A DNA stretch of 64,000 nt from Palsa-504 sp963819785 (GTDB lineage: Bacteria > Actinomycetota > Actinomycetes > Streptosporangiales > Streptosporangiaceae), in the NCBI GenBank assembly GCA_963819785.1, contig CAWFXW010000037.1, positions 682,001 through 746,000 of the forward strand, written 5' to 3'. Below the pieces are notes generated by a model. The model was not told the DNA's origin and ran no database searches. It worked only from the letters and a program-made list of their open reading frames with translations. The position numbers were made by a program, and so were the translations under genes. Below, piece by piece: positions 43,314 through 51,474 of the stretch (positions within the stretch are counted from its first letter, which is position 1; each line of letters begins with the position of its first letter).

Positions 43314-44354
43314 TCAGTGTCGGCTGAGGTATGACTCGGCCAGGTCGCAGCTGTCCCGCGTGTACCCGTCGCCCAGCTCGGCGGCGATGTCGACGCCCTG
43401 GTGCGAGCCGATCCACGCGAGCAGCAGCAGCCGCCGGAACATGATGAAGGTCCAGATCTCGGCCTCGTCCTGCGCGGATAGCCGACCGGCCCGGCGGTAC
43501 CCGGTCAGCCAGCTATCGACCAGGCCCGGTACCTCGGGCGAGTGCTCGAAGAAACTCACCGAGGTGCCCAGGTCGTACAGGTACCAGCTGAACCCGCAGT
43601 CGTCGAAGTCGATGACGCTGACCGCTCCTTGATGTACGAGCAGGTTGGCCAGCCGGGTGTCGGCGTGCACCAGGCCGTAGCGCTCCGGGCCCTGGCCGAA
43701 CACCGCCAGCCGCGCGCGCAACGCGTCGTCGAGGCGGGCGAGCACGCGGCGTTCGGCGGGGCCGACGCCGACCCCGTCCTGCCAACGGCCCCACCGAGCC
43801 CGGTCGCCGAAGGCCGCGTCGTAGTCCCAGTGGAACCGGGTGAACCACGGCGGCCGGGGCCACGCCCGGGCGTGCCCGTGCATCCGCGCGGTGATCTCGC
43901 CAAGCTCTTCGAAGTAGCTGCCGGTCAGGGCGCCCTGCCCAGCTCCGGCCGGTTCCGTGCCGGGCAGGAACTCAAAACGCACGCAGTGCCTGGTCTCCCC
44001 GGCTTGTGCGGCCGTCACCACCCGCTGCCCGTCGGCGGCCGGCAGCACGCGCGGCGTGCGCACCCCGGCCTCGGCGCGCAGCGCGTCCATCCACGCCAGC
44101 TCGGAGGCGATCTCCTGCTCGGTGTGGTAGCCGAGCCGGTGCACCCGCAGCACCGACGGCCCGGCGTCGGGGTCGCAGACCAGGAAGGTGGCGTTCTCCG
44201 AGACGTTGAGCAACTCGACGGACGCCTCGGGGTGGCCGCCGTAACTGCGCAGCGCGGCGCGGGCGCACGCCGCCACCCGGTCCATCACGTCCCCGCCCGC
44301 CGACAGGTCGTGCCCGCCCGCCGCAACGTCACGGCCCGTGCCGGAACTGTCCAT
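43314..44354 (-). CDS. APH-family small-molecule kinase (putative aminoalcohol kinase)
   Basis: 346 residues. Brenner motif in LVHADTRLANLLV and metal-binding DFDDCGFSWYLYDLG define the aminoglycoside/choline-kinase fold. In RMM loci the corresponding kinase phosphorylates 1-amino-2-propanol (or ethanolamine), creating the substrate for the PLP phospho-lyase. Presence of that lyase at the start of this operon supports the same role. The first 20 residues are Gly-rich and the start could be the ATG about 23 codons later. Confidence 0.85.
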   Translation of the reverse strand: MDSSGTGRDVAAGGHDLSAGGDVMDRVAACARAALRSYGGHPEASVELLNVSENATFLVCDPDAGPSVLRVHRLGYHTEQEIASELAWMDALRAEAGVRTPRVLPAADGQRVVTAAQAGETRHCVRFEFLPGTEPAGAGQGALTGSYFEELGEITARMHGHARAWPRPPWFTRFHWDYDAAFGDRARWGRWQDGVGVGPAERRVLARLDDALRARLAVFGQGPERYGLVHADTRLANLLVHQGAVSVIDFDDCGFSWYLYDLGTSVSFFEHSPEVPGLVDSWLTGYRRAGRLSAQDEAEIWTFIMFRRLLLLAWIGSHQGVDIAAELGDGYTRDSCDLAESYLSRH

Positions 44355-44357
44355 GGG

Positions 44358-45011
44358 CTAATGCTCCCGGCCGGCCACGGCGGACAGCACCTCGGTGATC
44401 TCGGCCTGCGCGCGCCGCACGTCCCTGGTGGCCCCGGCCAGGTAGATCCGCCCGGCAGCGCCGATCATCGACACGTCCACCAGCGTCACGCCGGGCGCGG
44501 CGCGCTCGGCCTCGTTGGCCGCGACCGCGGCGAACAAGGCCGGGGTGACCTCGCTGACGCCGAGGCTGTCACCAGGGATGATCATCGAGCCGGCCCGGTT
44601 CCTGTTGATGATCACCGCGTGGGCGTCGGTCACGTCCTCGATCACGTCGGAGAACAAGATCCGCGGCCGGTACTGGTCCTTCTCGTCGGCGCCCAGCCCG
44701 TCCAGGATGGCCTGCCCGGCCCGGCGGACGGCGTCCAGGTCGGGGCCGTGCACCTCGAGCACGCCGAACTGGCGCTCGACGAACAAGATGCCCGGCTCGA
44801 TGCCGGGCACGGCGCGCAGCGCGAGGTCGGTGACCCGCTCGATGGCCAGGGCCGGCGCCACCTCGACGATGAGCGCGTGCTGCCCGGCGAACGGCGGGTA
44901 GCCGCGGGCCCGGGTGGGGGTGCCCAGGTACGCGGCGAACTGCGGCTGCAGGTCCCGCACCAGAAGGTAGACCCGCAGCTCGGGGGTCGGCGGGTCGTTC
45001 TCGTTAGTCAC
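44358..45011 (-). CDS. BMC-T shell protein, tandem-domain trimer (copy 2)
   Basis: 217 residues containing two BMC folds. Domain 1 has HALIVEVAPALAIERVTDLAL and GILFVERQFGVLEVHG. Domain 2 has RAGSMIIPGDSLGVSEV and AAVAANEAERAAPG. Such proteins form pseudohexameric tiles with a wider, often gated pore. It is clearly paralogous to the BMC-T at 46046-46648 (shared VERQFGxLEIHG and a NRNxxGSMxxxGxSL block), but with an extended N-terminus. Overlaps BMC-H by 8 bases. Confidence 0.9.
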   Translation of the reverse strand: MTNENDPPTPELRVYLLVRDLQPQFAAYLGTPTRARGYPPFAGQHALIVEVAPALAIERVTDLALRAVPGIEPGILFVERQFGVLEVHGPDLDAVRRAGQAILDGLGADEKDQYRPRILFSDVIEDVTDAHAVIINRNRAGSMIIPGDSLGVSEVTPALFAAVAANEAERAAPGVTLVDVSMIGAAGRIYLAGATRDVRRAQAEITEVLSAVAGREH

Positions 45012-45294
45012 CGCTGATCTTGAAGTACCGGGCGAGTTCGGGGTGCGGCCGCGGGATGACGTGCACCGAGACGAGTTCCCCGACGCTGGTCGCGGTCTCG
45101 GCCCCGGCCTCGGTGGCCGCCTTCACCGCGCCGACGTCCCCGACGATCGTCACCGAGACCAGCCCATCGCCGACCTGCTCGCGGCCGACGATGGTGACGT
45201 TGGCCGCCTTGACCATGGCATCGCCCGCGGCCAGCGCAGCGACGTACCCCTTGGTCTCGATCAATCCGATCGCGTTATCAGCCATCGCTGACAT
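45004..45294 (-). CDS. BMC-H hexameric shell protein
   Basis: 96 residues, a single Pf00936 domain. NAIGLIETKGYVAALAAGDA, then KAANVTIVGREQVGDGLVSV (pore-side loop) and SVHVIPRPHPELARYF are canonical. It forms the hexagonal facets of the compartment. ATG could be 45294 or 45285 (MADNAIG); the latter gives a more typical N-terminus and less overlap with the pentamer gene. Confidence 0.96.
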   Translation of the reverse strand: MSAMADNAIGLIETKGYVAALAAGDAMVKAANVTIVGREQVGDGLVSVTIVGDVGAVKAATEAGAETATSVGELVSVHVIPRPHPELARYFKISGD

Positions 45295-45559
45295 CCTTTC
45301 TGTTCGGGTCCGGGTCTATGGAGCCGATGATCAACGCGTCGACGGGCGGCGGCTTGCCTGGGAACCACGCGGCGGCGACGGAGCCCTGGGCGATCAGCAC
45401 CCGCTCCCCGACGCCGCTGCCGAGCACGTCGAACGCGATCAGCCGCGGGCCGCTCTGCCCATTCCCGGCCTCGACCTCCACCTCGAGGAACGCGCCGCTG
45501 GGCAGGCCGGCCACCCGGCGGGTGGCCCACACGCTTCCGATCACGGTCGCGGTCAGCAT
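45278..45559 (-). CDS. BMC-P pentameric vertex protein (EutN/CcmL family)
   Basis: 93 residues. TATVIGSVWATRRVAGLPSG, then LIAFDVLGSGVGERVLIAQG and the C-terminal DALIIGSID fit the EutN/CcmL beta-barrel that caps shell vertices. The start overlaps the stop of the preceding gene by one base (TGATG). Confidence 0.95.
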   Translation of the reverse strand: MLTATVIGSVWATRRVAGLPSGAFLEVEVEAGNGQSGPRLIAFDVLGSGVGERVLIAQGSVAAAWFPGKPPPVDALIIGSIDPDPNRKDVSDG

Positions 45560-46032
45560 CAGCGCTCCCTGGAGATCTCGACGCCGCTGGCCCGGGCCCG
45601 GTCTCGGGCCAGCGGGGTGAGCACGGCCCCGGGGCCGAGTACCAGCCGCTCGCCGGCCCGCGCCGCGTCCCGGACCACCTTCTCGGTCACCGCGCCCCGC
45701 TCGATGCGGCGGGCCGGCGGCCCTGCCGAACCATTTACGGCCGTTAGACCGCTAGGCCCATGAGCCCCGTTGGCACCAGACGCCGCAGCGATTGTGACGG
45801 CCGGGGTCGAAGGGGTCTGCGGGAGGGGCGTGGTGGCGAGCCGGAACCGCTTACGGCCCGTGCGTAGCTCGTCGCGGGCCTCCGCGTCCAGGTCGAGCAG
45901 CCTGGCCACGAAGGCCGCCAGATCCTCGTCCGTAGAAAGGTTAACCGTTTCTACGGACGGCAGACCATTAGGCAGTACGTCGCGGATGACCTCGCGGATG
46001 ACCGCCCGCAGCTCGTCTCCGACGTCGTTCAC
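45559..46032 (-). CDS. BMC accessory protein with N-terminal amphipathic helix
   Basis: 157 residues from GTG 46032. The N-terminus (DELRAVIREVIRDVLPNG) is an amphipathic helix very like the C-terminal helix of the neighbouring aldehyde dehydrogenase. A low-complexity Ala/Thr/Pro/Gly middle follows. The C-terminus (GAVTEKVVRDAARAGERLVL, then GPGAVLTPLARDRARASGV) is a short module also seen attached to several ethanolamine/propanediol-utilisation proteins. No catalytic domain is visible. It may be a scaffold that brings cargo to the shell. I do not know its biochemical role. Confidence 0.75.
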   Translation of the reverse strand: MNDVGDELRAVIREVIRDVLPNGLPSVETVNLSTDEDLAAFVARLLDLDAEARDELRTGRKRFRLATTPLPQTPSTPAVTIAAASGANGAHGPSGLTAVNGSAGPPARRIERGAVTEKVVRDAARAGERLVLGPGAVLTPLARDRARASGVEISRER

Positions 46033-46045
46033 CGCATGGCCCCGT

Positions 46046-46648
46046 TCACATCAGGCTCTGCAGGGCGTCTTCGGCGGCGTCGGCCGCCTGACGCACGTCG
46101 GCTTCGGAGCCGGACAGGTACAGCCGTCCCGTGGCGCCGATCATACGGTAGTCGACCAGCTTGATCCGGGCTGCCTTCTCGGCCTCGTTGGCGGCCAGGA
46201 TCGCGTAGGAGGCGGGCTGCATCTCCAGTACGAACAGCGATTCCCCGGCCAGCGCCATCGAGCCGATCTTGTTCCGGTTCACCAGGAACGCCTGCTGCGG
46301 GTCGAGCATGGTGATGATCTTCGACGCGAGGATCTCGGGCCGCCGCGCGTCCCGCGCGGTCGCGCCGAGCGCGCCGAGCACCGCCGACGCCGCGGCCTGC
46401 ACCTCGTCGGTGCCGCCGTGGATCTCCAGGTAGCCGAACTGCCGCTCGACGACCAGGATCCCGGCCCGGACGTCGGCGTGCTTGACCGCGACGTCGGTGA
46501 GCGGCTCGATGTCCAGCCCCGGCGCGATCTCGATGACCTGCGCGGCGACGTTGCTGCGCGGCAGCGAGCCGCGGATCCAGGTACCCAGGTAGCACATGGT
46601 CTGCGGCTGGAGCCGGGACAGGAAGATGAACGAGCGTAGTTCGGCCAT
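46046..46648 (-). CDS. BMC-T shell protein, tandem-domain trimer (copy 1)
   Basis: 200 residues. Two BMC folds: VAAQVIEIAPGLDIEPLTDV with GILVVERQFGYLEIHG, then NRNKIGSMALAGESLFVLEM with AANEAEKAARIK. ATG 46648 chosen because the protein then begins directly with the conserved AELRSFIFLSRLQPQ. Two BMC-T types plus one BMC-H and one BMC-P match the shell set reported for mycobacterial RMM compartments in number of kinds, though exact orthology was not tested. Confidence 0.92.
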   Translation of the reverse strand: MAELRSFIFLSRLQPQTMCYLGTWIRGSLPRSNVAAQVIEIAPGLDIEPLTDVAVKHADVRAGILVVERQFGYLEIHGGTDEVQAAASAVLGALGATARDARRPEILASKIITMLDPQQAFLVNRNKIGSMALAGESLFVLEMQPASYAILAANEAEKAARIKLVDYRMIGATGRLYLSGSEADVRQAADAAEDALQSLM

Positions 46649-46650
46649 GG

Positions 46651-48297
46651 TCACCGCCGCACCAGCTGGGCGAGTTCTTCGATCACCATCCGCCGTATCT
46701 CTTCGCGCAGGGCCGCCGCATCTGGCTGCCATTGAATATTTTCCGAACGGGCCGTGGTACCAGCGTGCGGGACCGTCGTCGGCGCTCCGGGGCGGTCGCC
46801 GCGCTGGTTGGACGCGACCGGGTACGCCGGTACGTTCCCGGCCGGCGCGTGCCACGGGATCAGCCCGGTGAAGTCGCCGAACGGCTCGGAACGGTCGGCG
46901 TTGTAGGCCAGCCGGGTCCACTGCACCAGGTGGCTGGGGTGCAGGTTCTCGGCCACTGAGGACCGGCCGAAGAAGCCGGTGCCGATCGTCATGGTGGGCG
47001 CCAGGTTGGTCTGCAGGCCCGCGCTGCCCAGGCTGTTGCCGACGTTGACCGCGACGCGCAGCACCTCGACCGCCGCACCGTACTCCATGATGACCCGCGG
47101 GTCGGCGCTGTGAATGGCCGCCGAGTGGCCGCGCCCGGACAGGCGCAGCACCGCGCGGGCGGCGTCGATGCCGCGCCGGGCCGACGGCACGCGGACCAGA
47201 CCGAGGACCGGGCAGAGCTTCTCGTGGGCCAGTGGCTCCTCGGGCACCACCAGGTCGAACGGCGCGAGCAGCACGCGGGTGCTGGCCGGGACCCGGATGC
47301 CGGCCTCGGCCGCGATCCAGGTCGCGTCCTTGCCGACGAACCGGATGTCGAACCGGCCGGCGGGGAACAGCAGCCTGGAGATCTTGTCCCGCTGCTCGGG
47401 TTCGAGCAGGAACGCGCCGGCCCGCTTGAGCTGGCGCAGCAGCCCGGCCGCGGCCTGCTCCTCGACGATCAGCACCGATTCGTTGGTGCACAAGATGGAG
47501 TTGTCGAAGCTCTTGCTGTCCACGATCCGCTGCGCCGCCTTGGCCAGGTCGGCGGTCGCGTCGACCAGCACCGGCACGTTGCCCGGTCCCACGCCGATCG
47601 CGGGGTTGCCCGAGCTGTAGGCGGCGCGGATGACCGGCACGCCGCCGGTGGCCACGATGACGCTGGTCCGCTCGTCGGTCATCAGCGCGTCGATCAGCGG
47701 CACCGAGGGCTCGTCGACCACCTGGATCACGCCGTCCGGCGCGCCCGCCTGGACCGCCGCGTCGGCCAGGGTCCGGGCCGCGTCCGCGCAGCATTCCTTG
47801 GCCATCGGGTGCGGGCTGACCACGACCACGCTGCGGGTCATCAGCGCGAGCAGGCACTTGGAGAACACCGTCGCGACCGGGTTGGTCGACGGGGTCAGGG
47901 CGAGGACCACGCCGGCCGGGCGGGGAATCTCGACGATCTTGGCCTCGGGGTCCAGGCGCGGGGTGACGTAGTCATGGCCCGCGTAGTGATCCACGACGCC
48001 GGTGCTGCACGCCACGTTCTTGATGACCTTGTGCTCGGCCACCCCGAACCCGGTCTCGCGCACCGCCCACTCGGCGTACTCGCGGGCCTTGGCCGCGCCC
48101 GCCGCGGCCGCGGCGCGGACGATCGCGTCGACCGAGTCCTTGTCGTACCGCGCGAACGAGCGCGCGGCCCACTCGGCGCGCTGCAGCATGGCCCGGGCCC
48201 GCGGTACCCCCGCCGGGTCGGTGAGCAGCTCGGAGACGCTGATCGGCGCCATCTGGGCCTCGGTCACGGTGTCTCCGCGGATGTTCGCTCCGCTCAC
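46651..48297 (-). CDS. pduP: CoA-acylating aldehyde dehydrogenase (PduP-like) with C-terminal encapsulation helix
   Basis: 548 residues. Converts the compartment aldehyde (propionaldehyde expected) to acyl-CoA with NAD. Blocks: RPAGVVLALTPSTNPVATVF, AIGVGPGNVPVLVD, and catalytic Cys in DNSILCTNESVLIVEE. The end of the protein has a loose linker, then AALREEIRRMVIEELAQLV, an amphipathic helix typical of an encapsulation peptide (C-terminal here, N-terminal in Salmonella PduP). GTG 48297 overlaps the aminotransferase stop by 4 bases; a start at the GTG ten codons later (VTEAQM) is possible. Confidence 0.93.
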   Translation of the reverse strand: MSGANIRGDTVTEAQMAPISVSELLTDPAGVPRARAMLQRAEWAARSFARYDKDSVDAIVRAAAAAGAAKAREYAEWAVRETGFGVAEHKVIKNVACSTGVVDHYAGHDYVTPRLDPEAKIVEIPRPAGVVLALTPSTNPVATVFSKCLLALMTRSVVVVSPHPMAKECCADAARTLADAAVQAGAPDGVIQVVDEPSVPLIDALMTDERTSVIVATGGVPVIRAAYSSGNPAIGVGPGNVPVLVDATADLAKAAQRIVDSKSFDNSILCTNESVLIVEEQAAAGLLRQLKRAGAFLLEPEQRDKISRLLFPAGRFDIRFVGKDATWIAAEAGIRVPASTRVLLAPFDLVVPEEPLAHEKLCPVLGLVRVPSARRGIDAARAVLRLSGRGHSAAIHSADPRVIMEYGAAVEVLRVAVNVGNSLGSAGLQTNLAPTMTIGTGFFGRSSVAENLHPSHLVQWTRLAYNADRSEPFGDFTGLIPWHAPAGNVPAYPVASNQRGDRPGAPTTVPHAGTTARSENIQWQPDAAALREEIRRMVIEELAQLVRR

Positions 48298-49583
48298 GGG
48301 CTCGCCCCCTTGGTGGTGGTGGCGTCGTCGCGGGCCTTGCCGATGGCCACCTCGGTCCGTTCCAGCAGTTCCTCGCACACCGCCGGGGTGAGCAAGATGC
48401 CCGGCTTGTACTGCAGCACCTGCGGATCGAGGGTGGAGAAGATGGCCCACACCCCGTTCTCGTAGAGCCGCTTCATGACCAACTTGGCCCCCCGCGGATG
48501 CCCGAACTCCAGGCCCATGACCAGCCCGTCCTGCCGGATGCCGGTGAACCAGTCGGGGTATTGCGCTTGGATCTTGCCCAGTCCCTCGGTGAACATCGCG
48601 GCGATGTAGTGGACCATCGACCTGACCTCGGGCCGGCAGGTGATCTCCAGCGTCTTGAGCGCCGCGACGCAGCCGAGTTCGGCGCCGCCGAAGGTGGACA
48701 TGTGCGCGAAGCCGTCCTCGGTCAGCCAGCCCGCGGCGGCCTCGCTGGCCAGGACCACGCTGACCGGGTACATGCCGCCGGAGATGCCCTTGCCGGAGAC
48801 CAGGATGTCCGGTGCGACGCCGTGCTTGGTGATCGCCCACAGCTCGCCAGTGCGCATCAGCCCGGTCTGCACCTCGTCCGCGATGTACAGCGCTCCGTAG
48901 CGTTCGGCCAGCCGCTTGACCTCGGCCAGGTAGCCGGGCGCGGGCAGCGGGAAGCCGTAGGTGGCCGGGATCGTCTCCATGATCACCGCCGCCACGTCGC
49001 GGCCGCGCAGCGCCGCCTCCATGGCTTGCAGGTCGTTGAACGGCACGTGGGTGAAGTCTTCGGGCTGGTCGGCCAGGAACAAGGTGGCGAAGCGCTCGTC
49101 CCCGGTGGCGACGGCCAGCCCGGTGTGCCCGTGGTAGGCCTTGGCCACCGACACGATGCCGCGCCTCTTGGTCGCGTGCCGCGCGCTCTTCAGCGCGATA
49201 TCGATTGCTTCTCCCCCGCCGCTGCCGTACATGACCTTGGTCAGCCCGCTCGGTGCCGTCGCGACCAGCGCTTCAGCCAATGCGGTACGGGCCAGCGAAG
49301 GGAAGTGGTGGTTGCCGATGTCGAAGCGCTGCATGGCGGCGGTCACCGCCGCGACCACCTCGGGGTTGCGGTGACCCAGGTTGTAGGTGCCGCCGTTGAG
49401 GTGCACGTCGATCAGGCGCTTGCCCTCGACGTCGTAGATGAAGTAGCCCTCCCGGCGATCGATGACCAGCGGCACGCCCGAGTCGATCCAGAACTGGGTC
49501 TTGTCCGGGTTCCAGAACTGCTTGGACTTCGCGAGCATGTCCTGCTTGGAAGCGAAGGCGATCAGTTCCTCGGCCACGGTCAC
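48294..49583 (-). CDS. Class III PLP enzyme, putative aminoalcohol-phosphate phospho-lyase
   Basis: 429 residues. PLP lysine in ILVSGKGISGGMYPVS, with IADEVQTGLMRTGELW and the YGSGGGEAIDIALK phosphate site. The fold is that of class III aminotransferases, which include ethanolamine-phosphate phospho-lyase. In RMM loci the homologue splits 1-amino-2-propanol phosphate into propionaldehyde, ammonia and phosphate. First gene of the operon, beside a kinase and an acylating dehydrogenase, so the lyase role is favoured over transamination. Confidence 0.87.
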   Translation of the reverse strand: MTVAEELIAFASKQDMLAKSKQFWNPDKTQFWIDSGVPLVIDRREGYFIYDVEGKRLIDVHLNGGTYNLGHRNPEVVAAVTAAMQRFDIGNHHFPSLARTALAEALVATAPSGLTKVMYGSGGGEAIDIALKSARHATKRRGIVSVAKAYHGHTGLAVATGDERFATLFLADQPEDFTHVPFNDLQAMEAALRGRDVAAVIMETIPATYGFPLPAPGYLAEVKRLAERYGALYIADEVQTGLMRTGELWAITKHGVAPDILVSGKGISGGMYPVSVVLASEAAAGWLTEDGFAHMSTFGGAELGCVAALKTLEITCRPEVRSMVHYIAAMFTEGLGKIQAQYPDWFTGIRQDGLVMGLEFGHPRGAKLVMKRLYENGVWAIFSTLDPQVLQYKPGILLTPAVCEELLERTEVAIGKARDDATTTKGASP

Positions 49584-49675
49584 CTCCAGTGCCAGCAGAA
49601 AACCGGTGCCAGTCGAAGACCAGCAGCGCCGGACAACCAGCAGGCCACGTTCGGCCTTCTATGGGTCCAACCAAA

Positions 49676-49704
49676 TAAGTATCGAACGGACCGATTACTG
49701 TCAA
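49676..49704 (-). promoter_or_regulatory. Predicted promoter of the BMC operon
   Basis: On the minus strand TTGACA (49704-49699) and TACTTA (49681-49676) are 17 bases apart. Transcription would begin about 85 bases before the first start codon. The -10 region overlaps GGTCC...GGACC dyad symmetry that could bind the GntR regulator. Confidence 0.55.
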
Positions 49705-49742
49705 GCGGTTCTGTTTCGAGCAGATTAACTCAACCGGAACTC

Positions 49743-49772
49743 TTGATCATGAATCCGGAAGACTGCTACGCT
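49743..49772 (+). promoter_or_regulatory. Predicted promoter of the permease gene
   Basis: TTGATC (49743-49748) and TACGCT (49767-49772) are 18 bases apart, 26 bases before the permease ATG. It is divergent from the BMC promoter, so one regulator could control both. Confidence 0.4.
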
Positions 49773-49798
49773 CCCCGCAAATGCGCCGGAGGTAGACC

Positions 49799-51334
49799 AT
49801 GGCCCAGACCCAAGATCCCCAGGCCGCCGCGGCGAAAGCCGAGGACTATGACGTCTCGCAGCGCGCGGACGTAGCCAAGCTCCGCAAGGGCGCGGTCGGG
49901 CTCGGCGGCGTCTTGTTCCTGACCGTGACCGGGTCAGCACCGATTTCGGCCATGCTGTTCAATACCCCTCTCGTGGTCGGCTTCGGCCAGGGCCAGGGCG
50001 CCCCGGCCGCCTTTATTTTCGCCACCATCGTGCTCGTCGTGTTCTCGGTCGGGTACGTGGCCATGGCCAAGAAGAAGACCACGGCCGGTGGCTTCTACTC
50101 CTACATCAGCCACGGGCTGGGCCGGGAACTCGGCATCGGCACCGGGTACGCGTCGGTGGTCGCCTACTCGGTGTTCGAAGCGTCGTTGGCCGGTGGTTTC
50201 GCCTACTTCCTCAGCCTGAAGCTGAACCAGTTCGGGGTTAGCATCGCCTGGCCGTGGCTGGCCCTCGGCATGGTGCTGATCATCAGCGTGCTGACCTACT
50301 TCGACGTCCGGATCTCCAGCATGGTGCTCGCGGTCGGCCTGATCAGCGAGGTCGTTATCCTGCTCATCTTCGACATCTACCTGTTCGCCCGCGGTCACGT
50401 GACCGCGGCCCCGCTTAACCCGGTGAACGCCTTCAAGGGCTTCCCGGCTCAGGGCAAGCTCGCGGCGGGCGCGATCGGGATCGGCCTGTTCTTCGCCTTC
50501 TGGTCCTGGGTAGGCTTCGAGATGGCGCCGAACTACGGCGAGGAATCCCGCGACCCCAAGCGGATCGTCCCCCGCGCCCTGTACATCTCGGTGATCGGGC
50601 TCGGCGTCTTCTACACGCTCACATCCTGGGCGTCGCTGGCCGGGTATCCCACCACCAAGGCCGCCATCGCCTCCTCCCAGGCCAACGCCGCACAATACTT
50701 CCTCACCCCGGCCACCCAGTACGCCGGGCACTGGGTGTCCTCGGTGATGAGCTACCTCATCATCACCGGCTCGTTCGCCTGCGGCATGGCGTTCCACAAC
50801 ACGACCGCGCGCTACATGTACTCGCTCGGCCGCGAGGGTCTGGCCCCGCGGGCGCTCGGCCGGACGCATCACAAGTGGAAGAGCCCGCACATCGCGTCGG
50901 TCACCCAGTCGGTTGTCGCCGCCATCATCATCGGGCTGTTCGCCATCTTCACCGGCACCGACAACCCGAACTCGCAGGCCTACCTGCAGCTGTACGGCCT
51001 GATGGCGGTCATGGGCGTGATCATCATCCTGTCGGTGCAGGCGGTCGTCTCGCTCAGTGTGCTGGTCTACTACGAGCGCTTCCACCGAGATGAAGTGCAC
51101 TGGTGGAGGACCAGGCTAGCCCCTCTGATCTCGTTCGTCTCCCAGGCCTACGTGGTCTACCTCCTGTTCACGAACATCAGCTTCCTCGGCGCGGGAGCCT
51201 ACGGCTACGCGAACTGGTTCGGCCCCATCGACGCAGTAGTGGTACTGGTCGGCGTCGGTGCCGCCTTCTACTTCAAGAAGTACCGGCCCGCCAAGTACGA
51301 GCAGGCCGGCCGCCTCATCAACGAAGGCCTCTAG
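49799..51334 (+). CDS. APC-superfamily permease, probable substrate importer of the BMC locus
   Basis: 511 residues with about twelve membrane helices. LFLTVTGSAPISAMLFNTP near helix 1 and the helix 6-type GLFFAFWSWVGFEMAPNYGEE are APC landmarks. Amino-acid permeases sit beside RMM-type BMC loci, where they are thought to import the aminoalcohol. GGAGGT lies 5 bases before ATG 49799. Its own promoter faces away from the BMC operon. Confidence 0.87.
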   Translation: MAQTQDPQAAAAKAEDYDVSQRADVAKLRKGAVGLGGVLFLTVTGSAPISAMLFNTPLVVGFGQGQGAPAAFIFATIVLVVFSVGYVAMAKKKTTAGGFYSYISHGLGRELGIGTGYASVVAYSVFEASLAGGFAYFLSLKLNQFGVSIAWPWLALGMVLIISVLTYFDVRISSMVLAVGLISEVVILLIFDIYLFARGHVTAAPLNPVNAFKGFPAQGKLAAGAIGIGLFFAFWSWVGFEMAPNYGEESRDPKRIVPRALYISVIGLGVFYTLTSWASLAGYPTTKAAIASSQANAAQYFLTPATQYAGHWVSSVMSYLIITGSFACGMAFHNTTARYMYSLGREGLAPRALGRTHHKWKSPHIASVTQSVVAAIIIGLFAIFTGTDNPNSQAYLQLYGLMAVMGVIIILSVQAVVSLSVLVYYERFHRDEVHWWRTRLAPLISFVSQAYVVYLLFTNISFLGAGAYGYANWFGPIDAVVVLVGVGAAFYFKKYRPAKYEQAGRLINEGL

Positions 51335-51345
51335 CCCAGACGGCG

Positions 51346-51366
51346 CCTCCCCCATTTGGGGGGGGG
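51346..51366 (+). terminator. Hairpin terminator after the permease
   Basis: CCTCCCCC and GGGGGGGGG pair around ATTT, 11 bases after the stop. No T tract; the IS110 element starts shortly after. Confidence 0.5.
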
Positions 51367-51474
51367 TGAATCTGGGGATTCAGTACATTCTGACCCGAAA
51401 ATAGAACCTCAGCTGGACGCGCGGTAGCGGACCCTGGCCATCGGGGCCGGTCAGGGCCTGCGGGCGGGTATGGG

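Noticed and set aside
49584..49798. Cobalamin riboswitch before the BMC operon
   Set aside because: No B12-box-like sequence or multi-stem architecture was seen. The leader has ordinary promoter elements only.
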